Source of the DNA: Rhodococcus sp. RD6.2
Lineage (GTDB): Bacteria > Actinomycetota > Actinomycetes > Mycobacteriales > Mycobacteriaceae
Assembly: GCF_001040705.1 (NCBI RefSeq)
Contig: NZ_CVQP01000003.1
Location: 62,001 to 126,000 of the forward strand
Length of the DNA: 64,000 nucleotides
Direction: 5' to 3'
In this document: one piece after another, positions 55,538 to 64,000 of the stretch
How the letters are laid out: each line of letters begins with the position of its first letter
Numbering within the stretch: position 1 is the stretch's first letter
Position numbers and translations under genes: made by a program
Notes under the pieces: generated by a model
Seen by the model: the letters and a program-made list of their open reading frames with translations, nothing else
What the model was told of the DNA's origin: nothing
Databases searched by the model: none

Positions 55538-55547
55538 GACTGCCTCC

Positions 55548-56048
55548 CTATCTGAGCACGTCGCCCTTCGTCGCCCGTGCCTGCACCCGTTCAACTATCC
55601 GATCGACGAGCCTGGACGTGGTCTTCCACCGCATCGCGGCACCGTCGTGATTCATGCCCTGCTCGGCGATGATGTCCTTGAGCTGGTCGGCATCCAGGGT
55701 GGTCAGCCGGGCGCGCAGACCCGGTTCCCCGGACACCTCGTAGACGGCGAACGGGTCCAGCAGTCCCTTGGACCGTCGTGTCCGTGGCTTCGCTGCCGCC
55801 CGTGGGCGGGCGGGCGCCGGAGTACCCGCAGCCTCTGAGTCGGCGGTGAGTGCGTCGGCGAGCGCTTTCGCGAACCGCGGCGTCCGAGCGGCCTCTGCCG
55901 CGATGACGTGCACGAGCCGCGACAGCGCTTCCCCTGCAGCCGGGTTGGCGGTGACCAATGCGACGAGTGATGTCTCCGCTTCCGTCACCGCGCGCCGACG
56001 GCGCAGCGTCTCCGCATCCAGTCCGCCACTCTGTCCGTTCATTGCCAT
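55548..56048 (-). CDS. ParB/SAP-like small protein, 166 aa
   Basis: N-terminal half helical and acidic (EAETLRRRRAVTEAETSLVA); a basic linker RPRAAAKPRTRRSK; and a C-terminal LTTLDADQLKDIIAEQGMNH helix-loop-helix with SRLVDRIVERVQA, resembling a SAP-type DNA-binding fold. It follows ParA with a 10-nt overlap. It occupies the place of a ParB partner but has no ParB domain. The start at 56048 or 56042 cannot be decided. Confidence 0.6.
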   Translation of the reverse strand: MAMNGQSGGLDAETLRRRRAVTEAETSLVALVTANPAAGEALSRLVHVIAAEAARTPRFAKALADALTADSEAAGTPAPARPRAAAKPRTRRSKGLLDPFAVYEVSGEPGLRARLTTLDADQLKDIIAEQGMNHDGAAMRWKTTSRLVDRIVERVQARATKGDVLR

Positions 56049-56887
56049 GCCAACCGCACCTTTGTTGTCGCGATGAAATCCTGGGCCAGGTCACGCAGTG
56101 CCGCGAACTGGCCGTCGTTGCCGTACTTCTTGTGCAGCGTGCCGAAGTCCGCGTACTCGGCGGCCGCGGCGATCTGGTTCGCCTCCGGGATCAGCGACGG
56201 AAATACCATCGAGATCTGTCTGTTGCGATTCAGGTCGTCGACGGTGTTGCGGTGCACGGCGGACGCCTTGCGGTACTTGGTCACCACCACTCCGAGCTCG
56301 ACGATGCTGGTTCCCCATTCGTCGGCGAACTGCCGAACCCGTTCCTGCACCGGCCCGATCCCGTACGTGGACATCACGTCCGGAATGGTCGGGATGAGGT
56401 ACGCGTCCGCCAGCCGCAGCCCGTTGAGTGTCATCGCACCCAGGTTGGGCGGGCAGTCGATGAGGACGTAGTCGTAGTCGACGAGGACCGGCTTCAGTGC
56501 CCGCGCCAGGACCTCGGTTGGGCCGTCGGCGATGTCGGTGATCCGGTCCTGCAGGCCGATCAACCGGAGCGACGACGGCAGCAGGTCCACCGACGTGACG
56601 GAGGGCAGTGCCGACACCTGCCGCTGGATGAGCGTCGACACGTCCACGGGTCCGGGACGATCGCCGAGCGCAACCTCGAACAGCGTCGCGAGTGTCCCTC
56701 CCGCGGCGTCGAGTTCACCCCATCGCTGCTCGCCGATCATCATGATCGTCAAGTTCGTCTGCGGATCCAGATCGATGAGGAGTACCCGCTGGCCGAATTC
56801 CCCGGACAGCATCTCTGCGAGCGCCGCGGTCGTCGTTGTCTTCCCCACCCCGCCTTTGAGGTTGATCGTTGCCACGACGTGGGTCAC
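56039..56887 (-). CDS. ParA/MinD-family ATPase
   Basis: 282 aa. Deviant Walker A KGGVGKTT (11-18), Walker A' signature lysine present, LLIDLDPQTN (36-45) and a Walker B-like VLIDCPPNLG (about 141-150). These are features of true ParA dimers that bind DNA nonspecifically. GTG 56887 overlaps the helicase stop (GTGA). No parS-like repeats are seen nearby, so a plasmid-partition role is not supported; a structural or positioning role in the operon system is inferred. Confidence 0.9.
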   Translation of the reverse strand: MTHVVATINLKGGVGKTTTTAALAEMLSGEFGQRVLLIDLDPQTNLTIMMIGEQRWGELDAAGGTLATLFEVALGDRPGPVDVSTLIQRQVSALPSVTSVDLLPSSLRLIGLQDRITDIADGPTEVLARALKPVLVDYDYVLIDCPPNLGAMTLNGLRLADAYLIPTIPDVMSTYGIGPVQERVRQFADEWGTSIVELGVVVTKYRKASAVHRNTVDDLNRNRQISMVFPSLIPEANQIAAAAEYADFGTLHKKYGNDGQFAALRDLAQDFIATTKVRLAWQ

Positions 56888-58575
56888 GCGGACTCCCCCA
56901 ATCCTTCGTCGCCGACTGCCTGCATCACCATGGCAGACAGGTCCGACAGAGCCCCTGCGACGTCAGCGGCTTCGAGTCGGGCCAGCGCCGCCGCCTCATG
57001 GGCCCGCACGTCCGACTCGGTGATGTCGAGCATCTCGGATGTCTGTCGGATCGACGCACGATTTCCTTCTCCGATCCCCAGTCGGCACAGCATCACCTGG
57101 ATCTCGCCGGGTTCGAGCACCGCGAGGCACGACAGCAACAAGTCCGTGACCGCGAGGTCGGAGCTGGCCACACTCACGGTCAGGAGGGAGCGCGTCTCGC
57201 TCACCGTCTCCACGTCATCGTTGTCGGCAAGAGGCTGTGTCGCCAACTGCTCGGCGGGTTGCGGCGCCCGCGACAACCAGTCGGCGAGCAGTCCCGGCGC
57301 GTCGCCCGCATCGACGTCGACGAGGTCCGACGCGATCGTGGTGAGCTGCTCGAGAAAGGTGCCGTGTGCGCCGCGGCCCGGGTCCTCACTGCTCTCCCCG
57401 ATGTAGAGCACCAGGAAGGACGCGTGACGTCCGTCCGACTTGGGGCGGACGATCCGGCCCATCCTCTGAATCATCTGCCGACGGGTCCGGCTGCTGGCCA
57501 GAATGATTCCCACGTCGGCCTCAGGGACGTCGACGCCCTCGTCGAGCACTCGCGGCGCCGCGAGTGTGGTCATGATGCCCTCTTTGAACAACCCGAGCAG
57601 CTCCGCGCGGTCGCCGGTCGACAGGTCACTCGTGTAGGGCGCGGCGACCACTCCCTGCTCGAGCAGCGCCTCCGCCGCCAGCTTGGCGGACTCCTTGGTC
57701 TCGGAGAACACGATGCTGCGTCCGCCGGTGGCGAGGACGCTGCCGATCTCCCGGAGGGTGTCCAACTTGCCCTGACTCTCCGCCAAGATCGCTCGACGGC
57801 GCGAAAACGCCTTCAGATAGCGCCGCGCCGACCACGTGGCCCGGTCTGCGCCGCCCTCGCTGAGAATCATCACGTCACGCATGAACTCGCCGAACGGCTC
57901 CTCACGGCACCCGTACTTCCGGGTCAGCGCCAACCGCTCCTTCGTGACGGTCTCGTCCAGTTCGTTGTACTCGAACTGTTCCTCTGGTGTGAACGGCACC
58001 GAAACGAGCATCACCCGCACAGGCGCGAGAATCCCGTCGGTGTGCCCACGTGGGTAGTCACAACCGGGGATGAGCGTCTCGAAGTACGGCAGCAGGTGTT
58101 CCTGGATGCCATTGTCGTTTCGCTCGAATGTCGCTGTAAGACCGATCCGTTCGTCGAAGGCGTCGCTGAGCAACCGCGAAAACGACGATGCCCCGTAGCG
58201 GTGCACCTCGTCCGCCACCAGAAGCGCCGGCCCGTCGGGCATGGGCGCACCGGACCCGATCGCGGACTGGACCGTGCTCACCAGGATGTCGACGCCTGCA
58301 AAACTGTCAGTCACGCCCGCTCCGCGGCGCCCGACCCGAGCATTCGGGACCGCCCGGCGGATCGCCTGGTACCACTGCTCGAGCAGCGCCACCCCCGGCA
58401 CCACCACCAGCACGGTCCGTCCCCGATCGACCGCATCCGCGGCGGCGGTGATCCCGACCGCGGTCTTGCCCGTTCCCGTGACGGCCTCGACGACACCCCT
58501 ACGTCCGGCCGCGACCCACCTGTCGAATGCCTCCTGCTGCCATGCCCGCAGTTCGAAGCCGCCGACTGCGCTCAT
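56884..58575 (-). CDS. SF2 helicase with sigma-region-4-like C-terminal domain
   Basis: 563 aa. DEAD/DEAH-type SF2 core: Walker A TGTGKTAVGI, DEVH box VADEVHRYGAS, motif III-like GLTATF, and a helicase C domain ending in IQRMGRIVRPKSDGR. Residues 487-536 (coordinates 56968-57117) read LEPGEIQVMLCRLGIGEG, then an HTH-like SIRQTSEMLDITESDVRAHE with AALARL, closely following the sigma region 4 layout. Start ATG 58575 overlaps the upstream stop (ATGA). GTG 56887 of ParA overlaps its stop. Confidence 0.88.
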   Translation of the reverse strand: MSAVGGFELRAWQQEAFDRWVAAGRRGVVEAVTGTGKTAVGITAAADAVDRGRTVLVVVPGVALLEQWYQAIRRAVPNARVGRRGAGVTDSFAGVDILVSTVQSAIGSGAPMPDGPALLVADEVHRYGASSFSRLLSDAFDERIGLTATFERNDNGIQEHLLPYFETLIPGCDYPRGHTDGILAPVRVMLVSVPFTPEEQFEYNELDETVTKERLALTRKYGCREEPFGEFMRDVMILSEGGADRATWSARRYLKAFSRRRAILAESQGKLDTLREIGSVLATGGRSIVFSETKESAKLAAEALLEQGVVAAPYTSDLSTGDRAELLGLFKEGIMTTLAAPRVLDEGVDVPEADVGIILASSRTRRQMIQRMGRIVRPKSDGRHASFLVLYIGESSEDPGRGAHGTFLEQLTTIASDLVDVDAGDAPGLLADWLSRAPQPAEQLATQPLADNDDVETVSETRSLLTVSVASSDLAVTDLLLSCLAVLEPGEIQVMLCRLGIGEGNRASIRQTSEMLDITESDVRAHEAAALARLEAADVAGALSDLSAMVMQAVGDEGLGESA

Positions 58576-61500
58576 CGGCGCACCCACCTCATGCCATCTG
58601 CGCCGTTCTCCCTGCGAAGCACGGACTCTCGCTCGAGTTCGGCGAAAATCGGCTCCAGTTCGGTCTCGGTCAGACGGGTGATCTGAACGGCTCGAGCAAG
58701 GGTGACCGGCGCGCTCCACGAGGCCGCCTGCAAGATCCTCTTCGCCGACGGCGGCTGCGCGCGAGGGAGTGTGGTCGCCGTGGACTGAGCGCTGGACTCG
58801 GTCGTCGGCTCGGCCAAGCCGCGGGTCGTCGACTCGTCCGAGTCGTTGGTTGGCGGTTCCGGCGAACGATTTGCTGACGCAAGTCGGTACGCGCCGTCCG
58901 AATAGGTGATCAACCCGTCGACCGCGAGTTGGTCGATCCTGGGTCCGAGCTTGATGGTGTCACTTCCGGCTGCGCGCCAGAGCACCCCGAACTTGGCTGG
59001 ACCCCGTTCGAGCACCTGGAGGATCTTCGCCTCGGCCGACCCGGGACGCACGGTCGCACCGCGCGGGGCGCCCGCTCCGGACTGCGCTGGTGCGCCTCGT
59101 TCCGCCTCGTCGGAGGCGTCCTCCGGTAGCAAGAGATGTTCTCCGGTCCGAATGAGTGAACCGGTCTCGACGAGAATTTCTGATGCCTCGCGGACCTTCG
59201 CACCGGAGACCCTCAGGTGTCTCTCCAGCGTTTCCATGGTTACCGGCCCCCGCTTGGCCTCCGCAAGGATGAGCTGTTGGAGCAGGCGAGGCGACACCTC
59301 GCGATCACCGGCGCGTTCGTCATCGGCCGGTGCAGCTGCGCTCCTGCCCACAGATCTCTCGTGCCCTTCATTCAGCCCGCTCGACCGTCCGGCATCGTCG
59401 TCGCGTGGGATTGCGCTGCGCGGCATGATCTCCCATGCCGACGCCGACGCCGAGCCTCCGCCGCCATCCCCCACCTGGTTGTCCACCGGGAGTGGGTGCG
59501 TTGTCCGGGGCGGCGATGCGGCCGACGAATCGGTCCCAGCATGCTGAAGGATATTCGGAGACGGTGTCGGGAGCGGGTCCACACTCTTGGGCTCCGGCGT
59601 TCCCATCCTGTGCGGCATTACCGGAACCAATGCTGGATCGACGGTTTCCCACGCAGACGCCGACACGGCGACGCTCGCCGTCGTCGACTCGGCCTCGACT
59701 ACCCCGACCGTCGATTCGGGTTCGTCCACCGTCGCTGCAGCGGTCTCGACCGGCGACACCTGCTCGCTGGCCGCGAACCCGTCGAACAGTGAGGGCGGCT
59801 CGTCCACCTCCAGCTCGTCGAACAGCGAGAGCGGCTTGTGCTGCGCGAACTGGTCGTACCAACCCGCCGACTCACCGGCCGTTGACGTATCCGAACTCGC
59901 GGAGACTGTGTCACCACCCGTCGCAGGGACGGGCCCCGTACCTGCCGTCGACACCGTTCGCGGGTGCGCTGTCTCGGCAGCGGCCTCCGCCTGCTCGTCC
60001 GGAATCACCGTCCACCCACCGAGGCCGGCATGCGCTCCTGCACCGCTGTCGGTGTGCTCCTCGGGATCCGTCGTCTGCCCCCGAACCAGAGCGAGGTCGG
60101 ATTCTCGTTCATCGGGCTCAGACATCGTGGAGACGTCGTGCACCGAAACCACGACGGGCTCGCGCTCGGCGACAACTCCCGCCTGCTCCGCAAAGGTCGC
60201 GATATCGGCGATCTGCTCGACCTTCACGACCGGAGGAGTTGGCACCCAGTCGTCGGGCTCGTCCGACTTGGACTCGTCGTCGATCAGTACCGCCGGCGTC
60301 CACGTGGGGCCGGTATCCGGGCGTGCGCCGTCCAGGATCGTCGGCGCGATGCCGCGGCGGTCGAGCTCCGCCCACAGCCCGCTCAGCGCGCCGACCGGGT
60401 CGAGGTAATACGCCGATTCCCGAATCCGCCAGAACTCCCACCCGCACCGCTTGAGTTCGCGTTCACGCTCGAGGTCCCGTGCCCGCTGCTCTGGCGTGGT
60501 GTGGAAGGCGTCGCCGTCGCACTCGACTGCGAGCCGGCCTGCACCGCCGGTCACGACCAGGTCGATGCGCCGGCTGTTCACCTCGACCTGCGGGTTGACG
60601 TGGTACCCGCGGTCGGTGATGTCGAGAAAGACGCGCTGCTCGAAGAGACTGTCGAATGCGACATGCCGGTCGTCGCGGGTGACGCCGACGGGCATCGGGT
60701 CGGCCGGGGCCGGCGAGGTCGACAGCATGTAGGTCAGCAGTGAATGCCGAAGGTCCGTCTCCCGCAACGAGTCCGCGGTCACGGAATGGAACAGCCACAG
60801 CTGGTCCTGCGCCCGCGACGCGGCGACGTTGAACGCACGCTGCGCCTTGTTGTCGGTCCGCGCTGCCACCCGCTGACCCGGTGCGATCACCATCGACAGG
60901 AAGACGACGTGCCGTTCGTCGCCCTGGAAGTCCGGTGGTGTGCCGATCCGCAGGCGGCGCTCGTCCCACTGTTTGCCGTCGAGCCGCTCGAGCAGTTCGT
61001 TCCGGATAACGTCGACCTGCGCCTGCCCCTGCAGCACCACGACGCCGAACGTCTTCCCGTTGTACGCGGGATCATCCAGGCAGGCTTCGATCGCGTCCGC
61101 GATCGCCAGTGCTTCCGGCCCGTTGGCCAGCTTCGCATCCCGCCCGGTGACCACACCGCCCTCGACGTATGAGGTACGCAGCGGCTTCAGGCGATCGGAT
61201 CCGAACTGCCGCAACGGAACCAGAGGGGCATCTCGATAGAACTGGTTGCTCGACCAGGTGATGATCTCGGGCATGCAGCGGAAATGCTCGCGGAGCCGAA
61301 CAACCTGACCGAATCGGGTGCGCAACATCGAGAACAGGCTGTCGCGCGGGGTCAGGCTGGCACGCAGGTACTCCGGCATGTCCGGCAGGTATGTGTCGAG
61401 CCGCTGGAACACCGCGTCGAGCGCGCCCGACGCGACCTCACTCGGCGCACACTGCTTGTCGTCGCCGACGACGATCACCCGGGGCGCAAGCCACAGGAGG

Positions 61501-64000
61501 AACAGGCTGGCGATGTCGGCCTGGCTGGCCTCGTCCACGATCACCACGTCGAATGCACCGGGTTCCGCCGGAATGGACGCGAGCACCTGCTGCAACGGCA
61601 TCACCCATGCCGGTACCGCACCCTGCGCCACCTGCATGGCAGACCGCGCCGCCGAGCGGTACTGCTCGGCGTACTTGCCGGTGCCCTTACCGATGTTCGC
61701 GACCTGCCCGCGATACGCCTGCAATGCCTGCACCTGCTCTGCCGTCATCCGCTCCAGGCAGCCTCGCCACGCCCGCTCGGCGGCGAGCTGTGCAGTAAGA
61801 CGTGAGATTTCGGCCTCGACCTGCTCCAAGTCGGATTCGAGGCGGCGGTCCAGACCTTCCTCGTGGTGGGCCAGCACCCACTGCTGCGCGCGGCGCCACG
61901 CCCACGCCTCCTCGAACTCGGAGACGCGAACGAACCATCGCTCGTCCGACGCGGTGTCGGCGACGAGCGAAGCCAACGCAGGCGCGGAGTCCACCAACTG
62001 TCGTCGAAGACTCTCCAGCAGCTCCTCGTCGGCCTGGACGGCCCGCGCATGCTCCAGAGCGGAGAGCGCAGCCTCGATGCCCGCGTAGTCGCCTGCACCG
62101 ACGGCGCCGACGAGCGCCCCGCTCTCCGGGGACGGCGCAGACGCGAAGCACGCCGCCACCGACTCCCCCAATTCCTGCAATGCGGTGCGGGCTGCGTCAG
62201 TGTCGGACCGTGCCGCGATCGCCGCTGCAGCCGCGGCGATCGCTGCCGCCTCCGTGACGCTCCGGACCGGAGGCGCCATCGGGTGAATTGACCTCAACGC
62301 ATCCGTGATCGAGTTCACCTGTTCGACAAGCGCATTCACGATCCGGATCGAGTACTCCACGTTGCCGAGCGCATTGACCTGCGCCCCACGCGATCCGGCG
62401 GTGTCAACGGGTACCCCGAGGTCGGCGAGGAGGGCGGCCGCCCGCTGAACGGAGTCCAGCGCCCGGAGGTGCTCCGCGACCACCCGCATCGATTCCGTCG
62501 TCGTCGCCGGCTGTCCGTCGACGGTTGCGACAGGCCCGAGTGCCTCCACCGCTTTCTGCTGGTCACTCTTGCGGAACCGGCCACGCCATTCGAGCCCGCC
62601 GTGCATCGCCAACGCCATCGCGCCGTACACGTCGAGTGCGTGTCGGTTCACGACCGGCACATCCACCGTCCGCTGCCCCACGAAGGTGTCGGAGTGAACG
62701 GCGAGTTCCAGAAGCCCGGGAAGGTCGGCGGTCTTCGACCACAGGTGCCCGACGGCGCCGGACAGTACCGCGTCCGCCGCGGCCTGGATGGCCGTGGACT
62801 GGCGTCGGATGTCGCCGACCACTCCCTGCAGTCGCTCGCACCGCGATCGGACGTCGGCCAGGACGTGTGGCGACGCGCTGGCCAGCGCCGACATGAGCCA
62901 CGCTGCTTCGGGACGCACGTCCTGCGGTGCGGCACCCGCCCGCGCGCACAGCTGCTGCAGCGCTGCAGCAGTCGGCAGTACGCCGTCGATCCGCGGCAGC
63001 GCCTGCTGCAGGCGTTGCCTCCGCTCGGGCGTCGACCTCGCGGTCAGCTCGATCGTCGCCTGCAACTGCGCACAACCGATCCCCGGCTCGGCGGAGTGCA
63101 GCGGTCCGGCCAGCCACTCGTAGCGGTCGGCGCGCCGGGTGACGTCGCGGACAATGGACGCCGCGGTGCCGGCGTACCCGGCGGCGATCTGGGGATGAAC
63201 GAAGGTTTCGGCTTCCCGGAGCGATCGGATGCGCTCCGTGATGGCGGTACGTCGGCTCAACGCCTCGTTGCGCCGAGCAGTGAGGTCGTCGATGCGCGCG
63301 CCGGTGGCGGCGGCGTTGTACGACGACTTGCGAGTGGCGATCTCGGCGACGCTGCGGTTCAGCTCGGCCGACCCCCCGCGTCCGACATCGGTGATCGCGA
63401 CACACAGCTCCTGCATCTCCTTGGGAAGCTTGTCCCGAAGCACCCGAAGCGCCTGCGCCTTCTCGCTGGTGACGAGGACGCGCTGACCTTGAGCGAGCAA
63501 CGCGGACACCAGGTTTGCGATCGTGTGCGTCTTGCCGGTTCCGGGCGGACCCTCGACCACCACCCCGCTGTCACGGGCGAGTCGCGCGATGATCTCCCGC
63601 TGCTCCGGGTTCGCGGGCAGCGGGAACAGCGGATCTTCGGCAAGCGTCGCGGACGGCGAGGAACCGGCACGGTCCAGCCAGTCCACCCTGTCGTCCGGTT
63701 CGATGGCCTCGACGAGCTGCGCCAATCCGAGCGGCACCGGAACACTGTCGCGTTCGGCTTCGGCGATCATCCTGTCGTAGTACTCGACGAGCGCGAAGGC
63801 GCCCCGCTTGCGGAGCACCAACGCCGGTGCGGCGACCAACGTCCGGCCCGAGCCCGGATCATCGGATTCGCCCTCGACCTGGACCGGCACCGTCAGCGAT
63901 CGTGTGGCCCAGGCCTTCAGGAACACCGGGATAGCCATGTCGATCGGCGAGGACAGGTCGTGCAGCTCGTCCTGCAGGGCACGCGAACCGGTGGGATCGA
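58572..64000 (-). CDS. Giant SF1 helicase-nuclease (Hhe-like), 5' end beyond window
   Basis: Over 1,800 visible residues; the frame runs off the right edge (DPTGSRALQDELHDLSSPID precedes the first in-window Met at 63938). The SF1 helicase has Walker A GPPGTGKT (about 63529-63555) and DEASQ motif II (about 61521-61540). A UvrD_C_2-like region ends near NVAASRAQDQLWLF. Then comes a Vsr/MTES_1575-like nuclease, LAVECDGDAFH, near 60501-60535. A long Pro/Ser/Glu linker (about 59,330-60,290) leads to three winged-helix-like repeats (59160-59320, 58870-59050, 58575-58735). This is the layout of the Hhe (DUF4011-helicase-Vsr) defence protein; the DUF4011 N-terminus would be outside the window. Confidence 0.88.
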   Translation of the reverse strand, partial: DPTGSRALQDELHDLSSPIDMAIPVFLKAWATRSLTVPVQVEGESDDPGSGRTLVAAPALVLRKRGAFALVEYYDRMIAEAERDSVPVPLGLAQLVEAIEPDDRVDWLDRAGSSPSATLAEDPLFPLPANPEQREIIARLARDSGVVVEGPPGTGKTHTIANLVSALLAQGQRVLVTSEKAQALRVLRDKLPKEMQELCVAITDVGRGGSAELNRSVAEIATRKSSYNAAATGARIDDLTARRNEALSRRTAITERIRSLREAETFVHPQIAAGYAGTAASIVRDVTRRADRYEWLAGPLHSAEPGIGCAQLQATIELTARSTPERRQRLQQALPRIDGVLPTAAALQQLCARAGAAPQDVRPEAAWLMSALASASPHVLADVRSRCERLQGVVGDIRRQSTAIQAAADAVLSGAVGHLWSKTADLPGLLELAVHSDTFVGQRTVDVPVVNRHALDVYGAMALAMHGGLEWRGRFRKSDQQKAVEALGPVATVDGQPATTTESMRVVAEHLRALDSVQRAAALLADLGVPVDTAGSRGAQVNALGNVEYSIRIVNALVEQVNSITDALRSIHPMAPPVRSVTEAAAIAAAAAAIAARSDTDAARTALQELGESVAACFASAPSPESGALVGAVGAGDYAGIEAALSALEHARAVQADEELLESLRRQLVDSAPALASLVADTASDERWFVRVSEFEEAWAWRRAQQWVLAHHEEGLDRRLESDLEQVEAEISRLTAQLAAERAWRGCLERMTAEQVQALQAYRGQVANIGKGTGKYAEQYRSAARSAMQVAQGAVPAWVMPLQQVLASIPAEPGAFDVVIVDEASQADIASLFLLWLAPRVIVVGDDKQCAPSEVASGALDAVFQRLDTYLPDMPEYLRASLTPRDSLFSMLRTRFGQVVRLREHFRCMPEIITWSSNQFYRDAPLVPLRQFGSDRLKPLRTSYVEGGVVTGRDAKLANGPEALAIADAIEACLDDPAYNGKTFGVVVLQGQAQVDVIRNELLERLDGKQWDERRLRIGTPPDFQGDERHVVFLSMVIAPGQRVAARTDNKAQRAFNVAASRAQDQLWLFHSVTADSLRETDLRHSLLTYMLSTSPAPADPMPVGVTRDDRHVAFDSLFEQRVFLDITDRGYHVNPQVEVNSRRIDLVVTGGAGRLAVECDGDAFHTTPEQRARDLERERELKRCGWEFWRIRESAYYLDPVGALSGLWAELDRRGIAPTILDGARPDTGPTWTPAVLIDDESKSDEPDDWVPTPPVVKVEQIADIATFAEQAGVVAEREPVVVSVHDVSTMSEPDERESDLALVRGQTTDPEEHTDSGAGAHAGLGGWTVIPDEQAEAAAETAHPRTVSTAGTGPVPATGGDTVSASSDTSTAGESAGWYDQFAQHKPLSLFDELEVDEPPSLFDGFAASEQVSPVETAAATVDEPESTVGVVEAESTTASVAVSASAWETVDPALVPVMPHRMGTPEPKSVDPLPTPSPNILQHAGTDSSAASPPRTTHPLPVDNQVGDGGGGSASASAWEIMPRSAIPRDDDAGRSSGLNEGHERSVGRSAAAPADDERAGDREVSPRLLQQLILAEAKRGPVTMETLERHLRVSGAKVREASEILVETGSLIRTGEHLLLPEDASDEAERGAPAQSGAGAPRGATVRPGSAEAKILQVLERGPAKFGVLWRAAGSDTIKLGPRIDQLAVDGLITYSDGAYRLASANRSPEPPTNDSDESTTRGLAEPTTESSAQSTATTLPRAQPPSAKRILQAASWSAPVTLARAVQITRLTETELEPIFAELERESVLRRENGADGMRWVRR

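Noticed and set aside
55548-56887. ParA and following small gene as a plasmid partition locus with origin.
   Set aside because: No ParB domain, no parS-like repeats and no replication initiator; the genes are embedded in a helicase operon.

Overview
The window is high-GC actinobacterial DNA that fits the genus Rhodococcus or a close mycolic-acid-bearing relative. The evidence is a WS/DGAT-GpsA-type lipid locus (wax ester synthase/DGAT, PlsB, HAD-PlsC) in the same order as M. tuberculosis Rv2484c-Rv2482c, a three-gene 2-oxoacid dehydrogenase set like Rv2497c-Rv2495c, a PntAA/PntAB/PntB transhydrogenase, a mycothiol-type DinB protein and ESX-type secretion proteins. No rRNA, tRNA or CRISPR array was seen.

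1-31.6 kb is mostly chromosomal housekeeping. In order it holds a branched-chain/pyruvate dehydrogenase operon with an MFS transporter; a pair of tiny signal-less peptides; pntAA-pntAB-pntB; DUF488, zinc-ribbon, DinB and peptidase E genes; two tandem paralogous small genes; the acyl-lipid operon; an FAD-linked oxidase; an ESX-substrate-like protein with a YbjN-type chaperone; a RelA/SpoT-domain protein next to a SWIM-SNF2 helicase; a second pair of tiny peptides; AraC/MFS; and TetR with a Rossmann reductase and a GNAT.

31.6-44.3 kb is mixed. It holds a WGR-DNA ligase fusion, a RES/Xre toxin-antitoxin pair, a 53-bp nested palindrome, the NAD salvage genes nadR-pnuC, an MpaB-type oxygenase, two TetR regulators, a SIMPL protein, a quinone oxidoreductase, a frameshifted NTPase and a lipoprotein.

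44.4-64 kb looks like an accessory or defence island: a WXG100-like protein, unknown genes, an SF1 helicase, a GmrSD-like DUF262/DUF1524 protein and small lipoproteins (one frameshifted). It ends in a tightly packed minus-strand operon: a giant SF1 helicase with a Vsr/MTES_1575-like nuclease and winged-helix tail, an SF2 helicase with a sigma-region-4-like tail, a ParA ATPase, a small SAP-like protein, and a sigma-70 factor with a fused N-terminal DUF4429-like domain. The first four genes overlap by stop/start codons and the fifth follows after 10 nt. This operon is the best candidate for an undescribed system. The two loci of paired micro-peptides, which resemble the PorA/PorH channel peptides of mycolata, are the second most interesting feature.
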